Source: CAYRJD01 sp965212125
Lineage (GTDB): Bacteria; Actinomycetota; Acidimicrobiia; Acidimicrobiales; Poriferisodalaceae
Assembly: GCA_965212125.1 (NCBI GenBank)
Contig: OZ243045.1
Coordinates: 496,001 to 560,000, forward strand
DNA length: 64,000 bases
Reading direction: 5' to 3'
The notes beneath the pieces are model-generated. The model saw only the letters and a list, made by a program, of their open reading frames with translations. It was not told the origin of the DNA and did not search any database. The translations under genes were made by a program, and so were the position numbers. Each line of letters starts with the position of its first letter. Within the stretch, counting starts at the first letter, position 1. Below are positions 52,775 to 61,239 of the stretch, piece after piece.

Positions 52775-52897
52775 CCCGTATTTATGTGGGTGATAGCTGC
52801 TTGACAATTAATTTCAGATTGGTGAGTCTCACCAAATGACTCACCGCTCGCAGCTATGCCTTATGAGCCGCATTCCTTATACCCCTTAGAGAGAGGG
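52775..52897 (+). promoter_or_regulatory. CRISPR leader
   Basis: The AT-richer stretch between the cas2 hairpin and the first repeat. It contains TTGACA (52801-52806), the inverted repeat GGTGAGTC (52821-52828) / GACTCACC (52838-52845), and ACCGCTCGCA (52843-52852), which repeats a sequence in the cas2 hairpin (52765-52774) 78 bases earlier. TTATAC at 52877-52882 is a possible -10 for array transcription. Confidence 0.6.
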
Positions 52898-55800
52898 GTC
52901 TGGGGGGAAAATTTTCCCCCCCTCCATTGAAGGACCACGCCGAACGGTACGCAAGCCCGGTGACCGAACCAAGTCTGGGGGGAAAATTTTCCCCCCCTCC
53001 ATTGAAGGATCTCCTGGTACACCCCCGTATCCGGACGCATCTCACGTCTGGGGGGAAAATTTTCCCCCCCTCCATTGAAGGCGATTGGCCGGCGACGGAA
53101 CCGCCGTCGCCGAGGTCGTCTGGGGGGAAAATTTTCCCCCCCTCCATTGAAGGCGGCACGGTGGGGCAAACCATCACGGGCGGCGATCTAAGTCTGGGGG
53201 GAAAATTTTCCCCCCCTCCATTGAAGGATACATTTGTCAGCCGAACTTCTAACCGATACCGGCGTGTCTGGGGGGAAAATTTTCCCCCCCTCCATTGAAG
53301 GTCTAATCCTTCTGAGTATAACAATCCTGATTACTGGTCTGGGGGGAAAATTTTCCCCCCCTCCATTGAAGGGCCCTAGCATCAACCGCCCACGACCTCG
53401 CCTACCTGTCTGGGGGGAAAATTTTCCCCCCCTCCATTGAAGGGACAGCGTTGTTGGCGGCATCTTTGGTGGTGTAGCCAAGTCTGGGGGGAAAATTTTC
53501 CCCCCCTCCATTGAAGGAAAGTGGGCGGCGATCGCTACCGACCGGACTCGGAACGAGTCTGGGGGGAAAATTTTCCCCCCCTCCATTGAAGGCAAACCGC
53601 CGTTGACGGTTTCGTTTCCGCATTTGAAGTCTGGGGGGAAAATTTTCCCCCCCTCCATTGAAGGTCTCCCCCGCCAGAGGTGAATAAAGAAATGAAACCA
53701 GTCTGGGGGGAAAATTTTCCCCCCCTCCATTGAAGGTCAACGTGGACGGCGGCGGCGATCGCCGGCCAACTAGTCTGGGGGGAAAATTTTCCCCCCCTCC
53801 ATTGAAGGGCGGCGGCAATAGACCTGCGCATAGATATCACAGCGTCTGGGGGGAAAATTTTCCCCCCCTCCATTGAAGGCGGTAGGCATCGGGCTATACC
53901 GCTGGGCTGTCGGTGGTGTCTGGGGGGAAAATTTTCCCCCCCTCCATTGAAGGTCGGACCGAAGCGATGCGGGAACGCTCCGAACGCCGGTCTGGGGGGA
54001 AAATTTTCCCCCCCTCCATTGAAGGATCCGCGACATAGAGGGACGCAACGCAACGCTGCCGGCTGGGGGGAAAATTTTCCCCCCCTCCATTGAAGGACAG
54101 CTAAATCAGTCAGTGAGACATTGGCGGTGCGTGTCTGGGGGGAAAATTTTCCCCCCCTCCATTGAAGGCCGCTACTATGCGCCCGATGCGGTCGGTATCA
54201 CTTTGGTCTGGGGGGAAAATTTTCCCCCCCTCCATTGAAGGACCGAGAAAGACGACTCCGAGACCATATTCTCCGAGTCTGGGGGGAAAATTTTCCCCCC
54301 CTCCATTGAAGGCGCGCCACCCGAACCCACGTCTTGCACCGCACCCAAGTCTGGGGGGAAAATTTTCCCCCCCTCCATTGAAGGGATACCCCCAGCATAC
54401 CTGTTGCACTTAGAAACAGCGTCTGGGGGGAAAATTTTCCCCCCCTCCATTGAAGGCACCCGTAATCCGCCGTAAAGCGCAAGATGTATCCGCGTCTGGG
54501 GGGAAAATTTTCCCCCCCTCCATTGAAGGAATTTCGGCCTCGTAAGCGACCAGCCCGGCGGACTCGGTCTGGGGGGAAAATTTTCCCCCCCTCCATTGAA
54601 GGTGTACCTCCTCACGGCACAGTGTTTCGCGGAACACGTCTGGGGGGAAAATTTTCCCCCCCTCCATTGAAGGGTTGGTGCTGGCGCCAAAGAGGTGGCC
54701 TGCACGGTGTCTGGGGGGAAAATTTTCCCCCCCTCCATTGAAGGGTGAGTTTTCACCGGTAGCGAACGCTTGCAGCCCAGTCTGGGGGGAAAATTTTCCC
54801 CCCCCTCCATTGAAGGGAGCTTACAAGCGTCACGATTCTCAACCAACACATGTCTGGGGGGAAAATTTTCCCCCCCTCCATTGAAGGACCGTCGAAGTGG
54901 ATGCCGACACGGTGCCAGCCAGCGTCTGGGGGGAAAATTTTCCCCCCCTCCATTGAAGGCCCGCCTAAGCATCGCCTAACCAACTAACCAACCCCTGTCT
55001 GGGGGGAAAATTTTCCCCCCCTCCATTGAAGGCGAAATCCTCCGAACCCCCTGCGTCGCGTGCGGCGGGTCTGGGGGGAAAATTTTCCCCCCCTCCATTG
55101 AAGGCATAAGTTTTCGTGTGCTATTACTGCATTCACTAAAGTCTGGGGGGAAAATTTTCCCCCCCTCCATTGAAGGTGACTACCCGAGGGTGACGGCTCA
55201 CGGCGCAGCAGGTCTGGGGGGAAAATTTTCCCCCCCTCCATTGAAGGCCTCTGGATTGGCGTTAGCGAAAATTCAAAACAACGTGTCTGGGGGGAAAATT
55301 TTCCCCCCCTCCATTGAAGGATGGCAAAACCCGAAGGGCTGATAACGGTCACCATGTCTGGGGGGAAAATTTTCCCCCCCTCCATTGAAGGGCGGCCTTC
55401 ATTTCGGCTTGGAGTACGTCGCGAACGATGTCTGGGGGGAAAATTTTCCCCCCCTCCATTGAAGGAGGTAATGGTCAGCAACTACCTCAGGCGCGTGGGT
55501 GTCTGGGGGGAAAATTTTCCCCCCCTCCATTGAAGGCTCTGATTGATCGGCCACCATTGACTTGCCAAGAACGTCTGGGGGGAAAATTTTCCCCCCCTCC
55601 ATTGAAGGATCCGTTCGCTGCGTGCGCTTGAACGCAACCGGGGCGTCTGGGGGGAAAATTTTCCCCCCCTCCATTGAAGGCCGCCGGTGGTGGCTGCGGT
55701 TTTGCCGCCGATCCAGGTCTGGGGGGAAAATTTTCCCCCCCTCCATTGAAGGCGTTGGATGAAATGGTGACACCTAAGAAGCGGCGTAAGTCTGGGGGGA

Positions 55801-58000
55801 AAATTTTCCCCCCCTCCATTGAAGGATAAACGGCGTCATCTACCCCCACACGCCCATAGGAGGCGTCTGGGGGGAAAATTTTCCCCCCCCTCCATTGAAG
55901 GACAGGTAAGCAGTTGCTAGCAGCCAGCATTATTGCCGTCTGGGGGGAAAATTTTCCCCCCCTCCATTGAAGGGGCGTAATCGGTAACGGCCAACCCCGG
56001 ACTAACGGTGTCTGGGGGGAAAATTTTCCCCCCCTCCATTGAAGGTGCCAATGGCTATTGGGTTGCCCCACTGCATTGCTAAGTCTGGGGGGAAAATTTT
56101 CCCCCCCTCCATTGAAGGCGCCGACGAACCCGCGCGGTACGGATGGCAACTCATGTCTGGGGGGAAAATTTTCCCCCCCTCCATTGAAGGTTTTAGAGGG
56201 CATAATAAGAGGTCTAAAAGGGGTTGTCTGGGGGGAAAATTTTCCCCCCCTCCATTGAAGGCCCTTAGTATTGCTGCTGTCAATGTTGGCTGGCAGCTTG
56301 TCTGGGGGGAAAATTTTCCCCCCCTCCATTGAAGGGGTGATGAAATCAAAACGACGACAACGCCGCATCGCGTCTGGGGGGAAAATTTTCCCCCCCTCCA
56401 TTGAAGGAATACAACACAGAAAAAGATGCATTAGCACAGGCAATGTCTGGGGGGAAAATTTTCCCCCCCTCCATTGAAGGCCAGCACCAACGACGCGGGC
56501 TACACGGTCGACGATGCGTCTGGGGGGAAAATTTTCCCCCCCTCCATTGAAGGAGCGTGAGATCCACTTCATTCATCAGCCAGTGTCAGCGTCTGGGGGG
56601 AAAATTTTCCCCCCCTCCATTGAAGGTCGTGACATAGCCAACACACAACCCCAAGTGCAAATGTCTGGGGGGAAAATTTTCCCCCCCTCCATTGAAGGGA
56701 GGACATGTTTGTAGAACTAGGCTGCCAAACAATAGTCTGGGGGGAAAATTTTCCCCCCCTCCATTGAAGGCGCACCAAACTCCTGCAAATCCTTCAACAA
56801 CTGCGGAGTCTGGGGGGAAAATTTTCCCCCCCTCCATTGAAGGTCAGCCATCGCTGCGCCAAGCATCAGCATCACCTGTGTCTGGGGGGAAAATTTTCCC
56901 CCCCTCCATTGAAGGAGGTAAATCTGGCAATAGGTCTAGCCTTAGCCATAGTCTGGGGGGAAAATTTTCCCCCCCTCCATTGAAGGTTCTAACTGCCCCA
57001 CATCTAAGGCAAGACCATTAGCGTCTGGGGGGAAAATTTTCCCCCCCTCCATTGAAGGAATGGCTAACCGTCAAATCCGCCCGCCGGTTGAATTGTCTGG
57101 GGGGAAAATTTTCCCCCCCTCCATTGAAGGAAAGACTTAAAGGTACACCAAAAATGCGGGCTATTTGTCTGGGGGGAAAATTTTCCCCCCCTCCATTGAA
57201 GGATCGAACACGCCTACCTCAACGAACTACCCCCCAACGCGTCTGGGGGGAAAATTTTCCCCCCCTCCATTGAAGGACTCACCGCTCAAGCACTCACCGC
57301 TCAAGCACTCAGGTCTGGGGGGAAAATTTTCCCCCCCTCCATTGAAGGCTGTCGGTCGCGCAGAGTAGCAGCCGCATAGTCAAGGTCTGGGGGGAAAATT
57401 TTCCCCCCCTCCATTGAAGGGGTTACATAGCCGCGCGGTTAGGGCGGCTATGCTGAGACGTCTGGGGGGAAAATTTTCCCCCCCTCCATTGAAGGTGATA
57501 GCACAGGCCGGGCAGGTGTGTCAAGTCTGCGTCTGGGGGGAAAATTTTCCCCCCCTCCATTGAAGGACGAGCAGACAGCGTGCGCTGTGAGGTAATCGCT
57601 GAAGTCTGGGGGGAAAATTTTCCCCCCCTCCATTGAAGGAACTGGCTATGCGACTCGCTTGACCGCGCACGAGCAGCGTCTGGGGGGAAAATTTTCCCCC
57701 CCTCCATTGAAGGTCGCGTGATCCACTCCGCTGGGATCTTGTGCTTGTGGTCTGGGGGGAAATTTTCCCCCCCTCCATTGAAGGGGGCACGTGCTGGGCG
57801 TTCACTCTGAACGCGTTACGAGTCTGGGGGGAAAATTTTCCCCCCCTCCATTGAAGGGAGCGACAGCGGCGAGTGCTTCTAGAACGGCTACAGTCTGGGG
57901 GGAAAATTTTCCCCCCCTCCATTGAAGGATACCGTTCCTTTTTCTAATAGACTTTTCAGCCCGTGTCTGGGGGGAAAATTTTCCCCCTCTCCATTGAAGG
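52898..58000 (+). CRISPR. CRISPR array, 71 repeats of 36 nt and 70 spacers, type I-G
   Basis: By eye I count 71 repeats starting at 52898, 52973, 53046 and so on to 57965, with a mean period of about 72.4 and spacers of 35-39 nt. The repeat is GTCT, six G, four A, four T, seven C, then TCCATTGAAGG. The 3' end ATTGAAGG is the usual 5' handle of type I crRNAs, so transcription runs left to right from the cas2 side. Only five repeats vary: 54061 (T to G at base 2), 54780 and 55865 (eight C), 57750 (one A missing), and 57965 (C to T). Reading through it gives long frames of GGGENFPPR/GGKIFPPD type that are artefacts, not genes. Confidence 0.98.
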
Positions 58001-58037
58001 CAGCAAAAGTACCGCTTTGAGCTAACCAACCCTCCCT

Positions 58038-58281
58038 GCCTGGGGGAAAATTTCCCCCCTCTAATAAGGGGCTCTGAACACGGACCGCCGTTTTTTGCGT
58101 GGTAGCGTTCGGGGGGGAAGTATTTCCCCCCCTCCATTGAAGCCTGAAATACGGTGATAGGACAGTGAGAAGCCTATTGCTTGGGGGGAGATATTTCCTC
58201 CACTAACTCATAACGCCTTCGTGTCGTTCACGGTGTGAGAGGCTTGCTGCCTGAGAGATGTATTCCATCCTCTGAAGGGCT
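58038..58281 (+). repeat. Four decayed CRISPR repeats beyond the array
   Basis: Repeat-like sequences begin at 58038 (GCCTGGGGGAAAATTTCC), 58107 (GTTCGGGGGGGAAG, ending CCTCCATTGAAG), 58179 (GCTTGGGGGGAGATATTTCC) and 58249 (GCCTGAGAGATG, ending TCTGAAGG). Spacing is 73, 69, 72 and 70 bases, matching the array. Each is worse than the one before, as expected at the old trailer end. Confidence 0.85.
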
Positions 58282-58479
58282 GTTGAATTATCTGTACTTA
58301 ATGCTGCAGAACTATCCGATAAGGCTGATGAGATCACGGTGCTACGTATTGTAGCAATTTATAGGGATGTAATGATGCGTGGTATTACCCGTGCAAATAC
58401 TAGGGCTGGGATTTCAACTCACTAGGCAAACCGGACAAGCGAAGGCTTGCCAGATTTACGCCTCATCTAAGCACCCGCC
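58282..58479. other. AT-richer gap after the array, no gene seen
   Basis: No convincing coding sequence. Two small hairpins are visible: GCTAC-GTATT-GTAGC (58341-58355), followed by AATTTA, and CAAGC-GAAG-GCTTG (58436-58449). They may mark the end of array transcription, but neither is strong. Confidence 0.35.
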
Positions 58480-58589
58480 ATCCATGGTGAGGACTAGCTC
58501 ATCATCAACTGTGCGACGCCTCGCAACCGGGGTGACCGGGGCAACTGGCAAATCCATGGTGAGGACTAGCTCATCATCAACTGTGCGAC
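58480..58589. repeat. Perfect 38-bp direct repeat with 34-bp spacer
   Basis: Identical 38-bp copies at 58480-58517 and 58552-58589, each starting ATCCATGGTGAGGACTAG and ending ACTGTGCGAC. The 34-base spacer gives a 72-base period, the same as the CRISPR array. On the minus strand each copy can encode RTVDDELVLTMD in one open frame. It is not the array repeat. Confidence 0.85.
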
Positions 58590-58630
58590 CCCTAGCCGTG
58601 CTTGTAGCTATCAAGCGCCAAAATGCTGTT

Positions 58631-58990
58631 TTAACTATTTCTAGCTCCGGGTGGGCAATCTAAGTCTTCATCGGGAACATCTCCGTAATAGATGAGCCCG
58701 CCGGGATAGCCACCACGATCGAACTGGTCGGGGTCATAGGTATCAAGTTCTAGATCAACAATATCGCCGAACGCGAGCACATCGGCCTCAATGAGGTGTA
58801 TTTGAGCTATGGCAACCTTCTCAAACAAAGATAGGGGACAGTCAGCGTCGTACAGTGCAAGGCCACGCTGGTACAACTTTATGCGATCTTTTGTGGTTTT
58901 GTCAAGCTCGTCATAGCCAATCATCTTATTCAACAACTCGCTTAGCGTGTCACGTATTGAGTCTTGGACATCGTCATCATGAAATCTCAT
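58631..58990 (-). CDS. Small acidic hypothetical protein, leaderless start
   Basis: A 119-residue acidic protein starting MRFHDDDVQDSIRDTLSELL and ending YYGDVPDEDLDCPPGARNS. Not recognised. ATG 58990 lies seven bases after a good -10, so its mRNA is probably leaderless. The frame continues upstream into a broken M20 peptidase copy, which is a chance fusion and not its true N-terminus. Codon use is AT-richer than the host genes, similar to the cas region. Confidence 0.5.
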   Translation of the reverse strand: MRFHDDDVQDSIRDTLSELLNKMIGYDELDKTTKDRIKLYQRGLALYDADCPLSLFEKVAIAQIHLIEADVLAFGDIVDLELDTYDPDQFDRGGYPGGLIYYGDVPDEDLDCPPGARNS

Positions 58991-58997
58991 AGCTACT

Positions 58998-59026
58998 AAA
59001 CTACGGAGATAGAGTAATCGTGACAA
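58998..59026 (-). promoter_or_regulatory. Promoter of the small acidic gene
   Basis: On the minus strand, TTGTCA (59026-59021), a 17-base spacer, then TAGTTT (59003-58998), followed by seven bases to ATG 58990. The layout is the same as at 37450-37485. Confidence 0.55.
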
Positions 59027-59057
59027 AATAGAAGGCTCCCCACTATGGCGCACCCTT

Positions 59058-59353
59058 CTGGCTGGCAACGCCGCTGAGCGCACCATCTCCGACAAGCGAT
59101 CAAACTCAACCATCGGGTCTTCGCCATCCACCGTGCGACGACCAACGGACAACTCGCACCGGTCGGGAATGATGTTGCGTGCTCGGCCGCCGATGATCTC
59201 GGTCACTGCAACCGTGCCCGCGCCCAAGACCTTGCCGACGCTGGCACTAGCTTCACCAACAGCGCTAACCAGCCGTTCCTGCTCGGTGGCGACACATTCC
59301 ACTCTGCATGGGTTCTCACTTTGAGGCTCCCTGACTAGCTCCGCAGCAGTTGA
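59058..59353 (-). pseudogene. Scrambled fragment of the M20 peptidase gene
   Basis: The stretch 59058-59305 is about 90% identical by eye to 60245-60523, the middle of the intact M20 gene; on the minus strand it reads LVSAVGEASASVGKVLGAG through MVRSAALPAR. Just beyond it, 59335-59352 repeats the 18 bases at the very end of the intact gene (CTAGCTCCGCAGCAGTTG), so the 3' end and the middle are in the wrong order. The Gly/Ala insert of the intact gene is missing. It has no independent start and is not functional. Confidence 0.8.
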
Positions 59354-59480
59354 CGAAGCGGGTAGCTGCAGAGTGCGGTGTGAGCGGCGGGGGCAAATAG
59401 GTAGGCAAGTAGACATTGCTGCTTCGCTTATGCTGAAAGCGGAAGCGCTTGACCGAGAGACAGAAGGCGATGGGTAAGCA

Positions 59481-59885
59481 ATGAGTAAGCACAGTGCGTT
59501 AGAGGAGTTAGCTGGCGAGGCTGACCGTTGGATGTCGACGTTAGAGAACCTTGTCTTCTTGTGTGACCCTGACCGCTCTAGCGGAAGTGAAAGTGAAGAT
59601 GAGGCTGCTGGCGTGATCAACACTGCTCTCATTCAGCGTGTCGCGGAACTCTGCCAACTTGCCGCGAGCACCATGAGGCTGAAAGGAGCAAAACTGGATT
59701 GCCCGGAGTTGCGTGTGGCGACTGCCGAGTGTTTTGGCGCTGCTGGCGATCACCTAGCGGCGACGCTGCTTCGTATTGATGCCGCTGCCACCGCTGGTGA
59801 GCGAGTGTCTTCGGGGAAGGCCGGGTTGGCTGAAGCGGCCAAGCAACTGAAGCTTGCGGGTACGCACATTGCGGATGTGCGCTAG
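59481..59885 (+). CDS. Hypothetical helical protein
   Basis: A 134-residue, mainly helical protein (MSKHSALEELAGEADRWMST, then ALIQRVAELCQLAASTMRLKGA and a C-terminal LAEAAKQLKLAGTHIADVR). No motif recognised. ATG 59481 is preceded by a near-duplicate of its own start region: ATGGGTAAGCA at 59470, then ATGAGTAAGCA at 59481, out of frame. AGAAGG at 59462 is the nearest SD. It lies between the intact M20 gene and the scrambled copy. Confidence 0.6.
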   Translation: MSKHSALEELAGEADRWMSTLENLVFLCDPDRSSGSESEDEAAGVINTALIQRVAELCQLAASTMRLKGAKLDCPELRVATAECFGAAGDHLAATLLRIDAAATAGERVSSGKAGLAEAAKQLKLAGTHIADVR

Positions 59886-59973
59886 CTCACTTAGCACCAG
59901 GCCTGGGTGGCGCATCGCCCTTGGATAGCGCATCGTCGGTTGCGCCCGAGCAAAAGTTGCGTCCAAGCTAAAA

Positions 59974-61206
59974 CTAGCTCCGCAGCAGTTGGCGGTAGAT
60001 GTCGGCGGCCTTGGCGAGCTGAGCTATGTCGATCCATTCGGTCTCGCTATGGGCTTGCTCTATGGAGCCGGGCCCGAACACTACGATCTGATCTGCGATC
60101 TCGCTGTAGCGCAGGGCGTTCGATCCGAAGTTCGCAACGGCGGGCGCATTGCCGGACAGCTCTTCCAGGGTCTTGATCAGCTTAGATTCCGGCGATTGGA
60201 TGAATGCCGCGCTGGCCGTGTTGTTCGCCAGATCAATCTTCACCCTGGCTGGCAACGCCGCTGAGCGCACCATCTCCGACAAGCGACCGAACTCAACCAT
60301 AGGGTCTTCGCCATCCACCGTGCGGCGCCCAACGAACAACTTACACCTGTCGGGAATGATGTTGCGTGCTCGTCCACCGCTGATTTCGGTCACCGCAACC
60401 GTGCCAGCGCCCAAGACCTTGCCGACGCTGGCGCCAGCGGAACCAGCCCCACCGCCGCCAGCTCCAGCCCCACTCTCACCAACAGCGCTAATCAGCCGGT
60501 CCTGCTCGGCGGTAACACATTCCACCACCCGCGCAGCCGCCTCAATCGCATTGATCCCCAGCTCGGGCGCAGACGAGTGAGCGGCCTGGCCCTCAATCAC
60601 CAGGTCCATCCCAAACCCACCCTTGTGCCCATACATCGGAGCGCACATCGTCGGCTCGGCCACTATCAGCTGCCCCACCTGCTCGCCGCGCTCCAGCAAC
60701 CGATCACGATAAGCGCCCGCCCCCAGCAGTCCGCCACCCTCCTCGGCGATCGTCCCGACCAGCTCGACGCAATCCATCGGCATCTCGCCCGCCTGGCGCA
60801 TCTCATCCAAAACGCACAGCACCACCGCCAAGGTCGCCTTCGTGTCGACCGCCCCACGGCCAAACACCCGCTGCTGCTCCAAATCAATGCGCCCGTCAAA
60901 CGGGTCGCCGTCCATGTGCTCCACGCCCACCGTGTCCAGATGCACGTCAATGCCCAGCGTGCGAGACGTCTGCCCGGCAAAGCGCGCATACACGTTCGGT
61001 CGCCCCGGCTCCACCTCTTCAAGCTCAACCTCGGCGCCCATCGCAGCGGTGCGATCGGCCAGCCACTGCGCCATGGCCGCCTCGCCGCCGTCGCCCGAAC
61101 GAGGCCCCGCATGCAGCGGGTTGACACTCGGTATGCGCACCAACTCAGCCAGCAGATCGATGATCGCTGTGGTGGAAGCCGCAGCGTGGGTCGTCGCAGA
61201 ATCCAT
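59974..61206 (-). CDS. M20 family metallopeptidase (ArgE/DapE/ACY1 group)
   Basis: A 410-residue zinc amidohydrolase. Metal-site elements are IDVHLDTVGVEHM, GRGAVDTKATLAVVL, TIAEEGGGLLG, and IVAEPTMC; dimerisation domain features HSSAPELGINAIEAA. Adjacency to argG (divergent, 33 bases apart) favours N-acetylornithine deacetylase, but DapE or another acyl-amino acid deacylase cannot be excluded. A Gly/Ala insert (AGAGGGGAGSAGAS) lies near residue 240. Part of the gene is duplicated at 59.06-59.35 kb. Confidence 0.85.
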   Translation of the reverse strand: MDSATTHAAASTTAIIDLLAELVRIPSVNPLHAGPRSGDGGEAAMAQWLADRTAAMGAEVELEEVEPGRPNVYARFAGQTSRTLGIDVHLDTVGVEHMDGDPFDGRIDLEQQRVFGRGAVDTKATLAVVLCVLDEMRQAGEMPMDCVELVGTIAEEGGGLLGAGAYRDRLLERGEQVGQLIVAEPTMCAPMYGHKGGFGMDLVIEGQAAHSSAPELGINAIEAAARVVECVTAEQDRLISAVGESGAGAGGGGAGSAGASVGKVLGAGTVAVTEISGGRARNIIPDRCKLFVGRRTVDGEDPMVEFGRLSEMVRSAALPARVKIDLANNTASAAFIQSPESKLIKTLEELSGNAPAVANFGSNALRYSEIADQIVVFGPGSIEQAHSETEWIDIAQLAKAADIYRQLLRS

Positions 61207-61239
61207 GTTGTCCCCTGCATGCGAGCGTAGCTTGGCGGT

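Noticed and set aside
53521..53772. GCGATCGC in two spacers as a cyanobacterial HIP1 signal.
   Set aside because: Only two occurrences in GC-rich spacers; chance is sufficient and no other cyanobacterial link was seen.
52854..58137. Many long open frames on both strands over the array, some above 350 residues, with repeats such as GGGENFPPR, GGKIFPPD or GGKFSPQT.
   Set aside because: The period of about 72 bases is often a multiple of three and the repeat has no stop in several frames, so frames stay open by chance. They are translations of CRISPR repeats with random spacers, not a repeat protein.
44048..59026. Transposase, integrase or insertion-sequence ends flanking the CRISPR-Cas locus.
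   Set aside because: I looked for transposase-like frames and long terminal inverted repeats around 43.9 and 58-59 kb and found none; the route of acquisition remains unknown.
58631..59632. A single 333-codon minus-strand frame joining an M20 fragment to an acidic domain.
   Set aside because: The upstream part is low-complexity and out-of-order M20 sequence, and a good promoter with a leaderless ATG sits at 58990. I treat the downstream 119 codons as the gene and the rest as relic.
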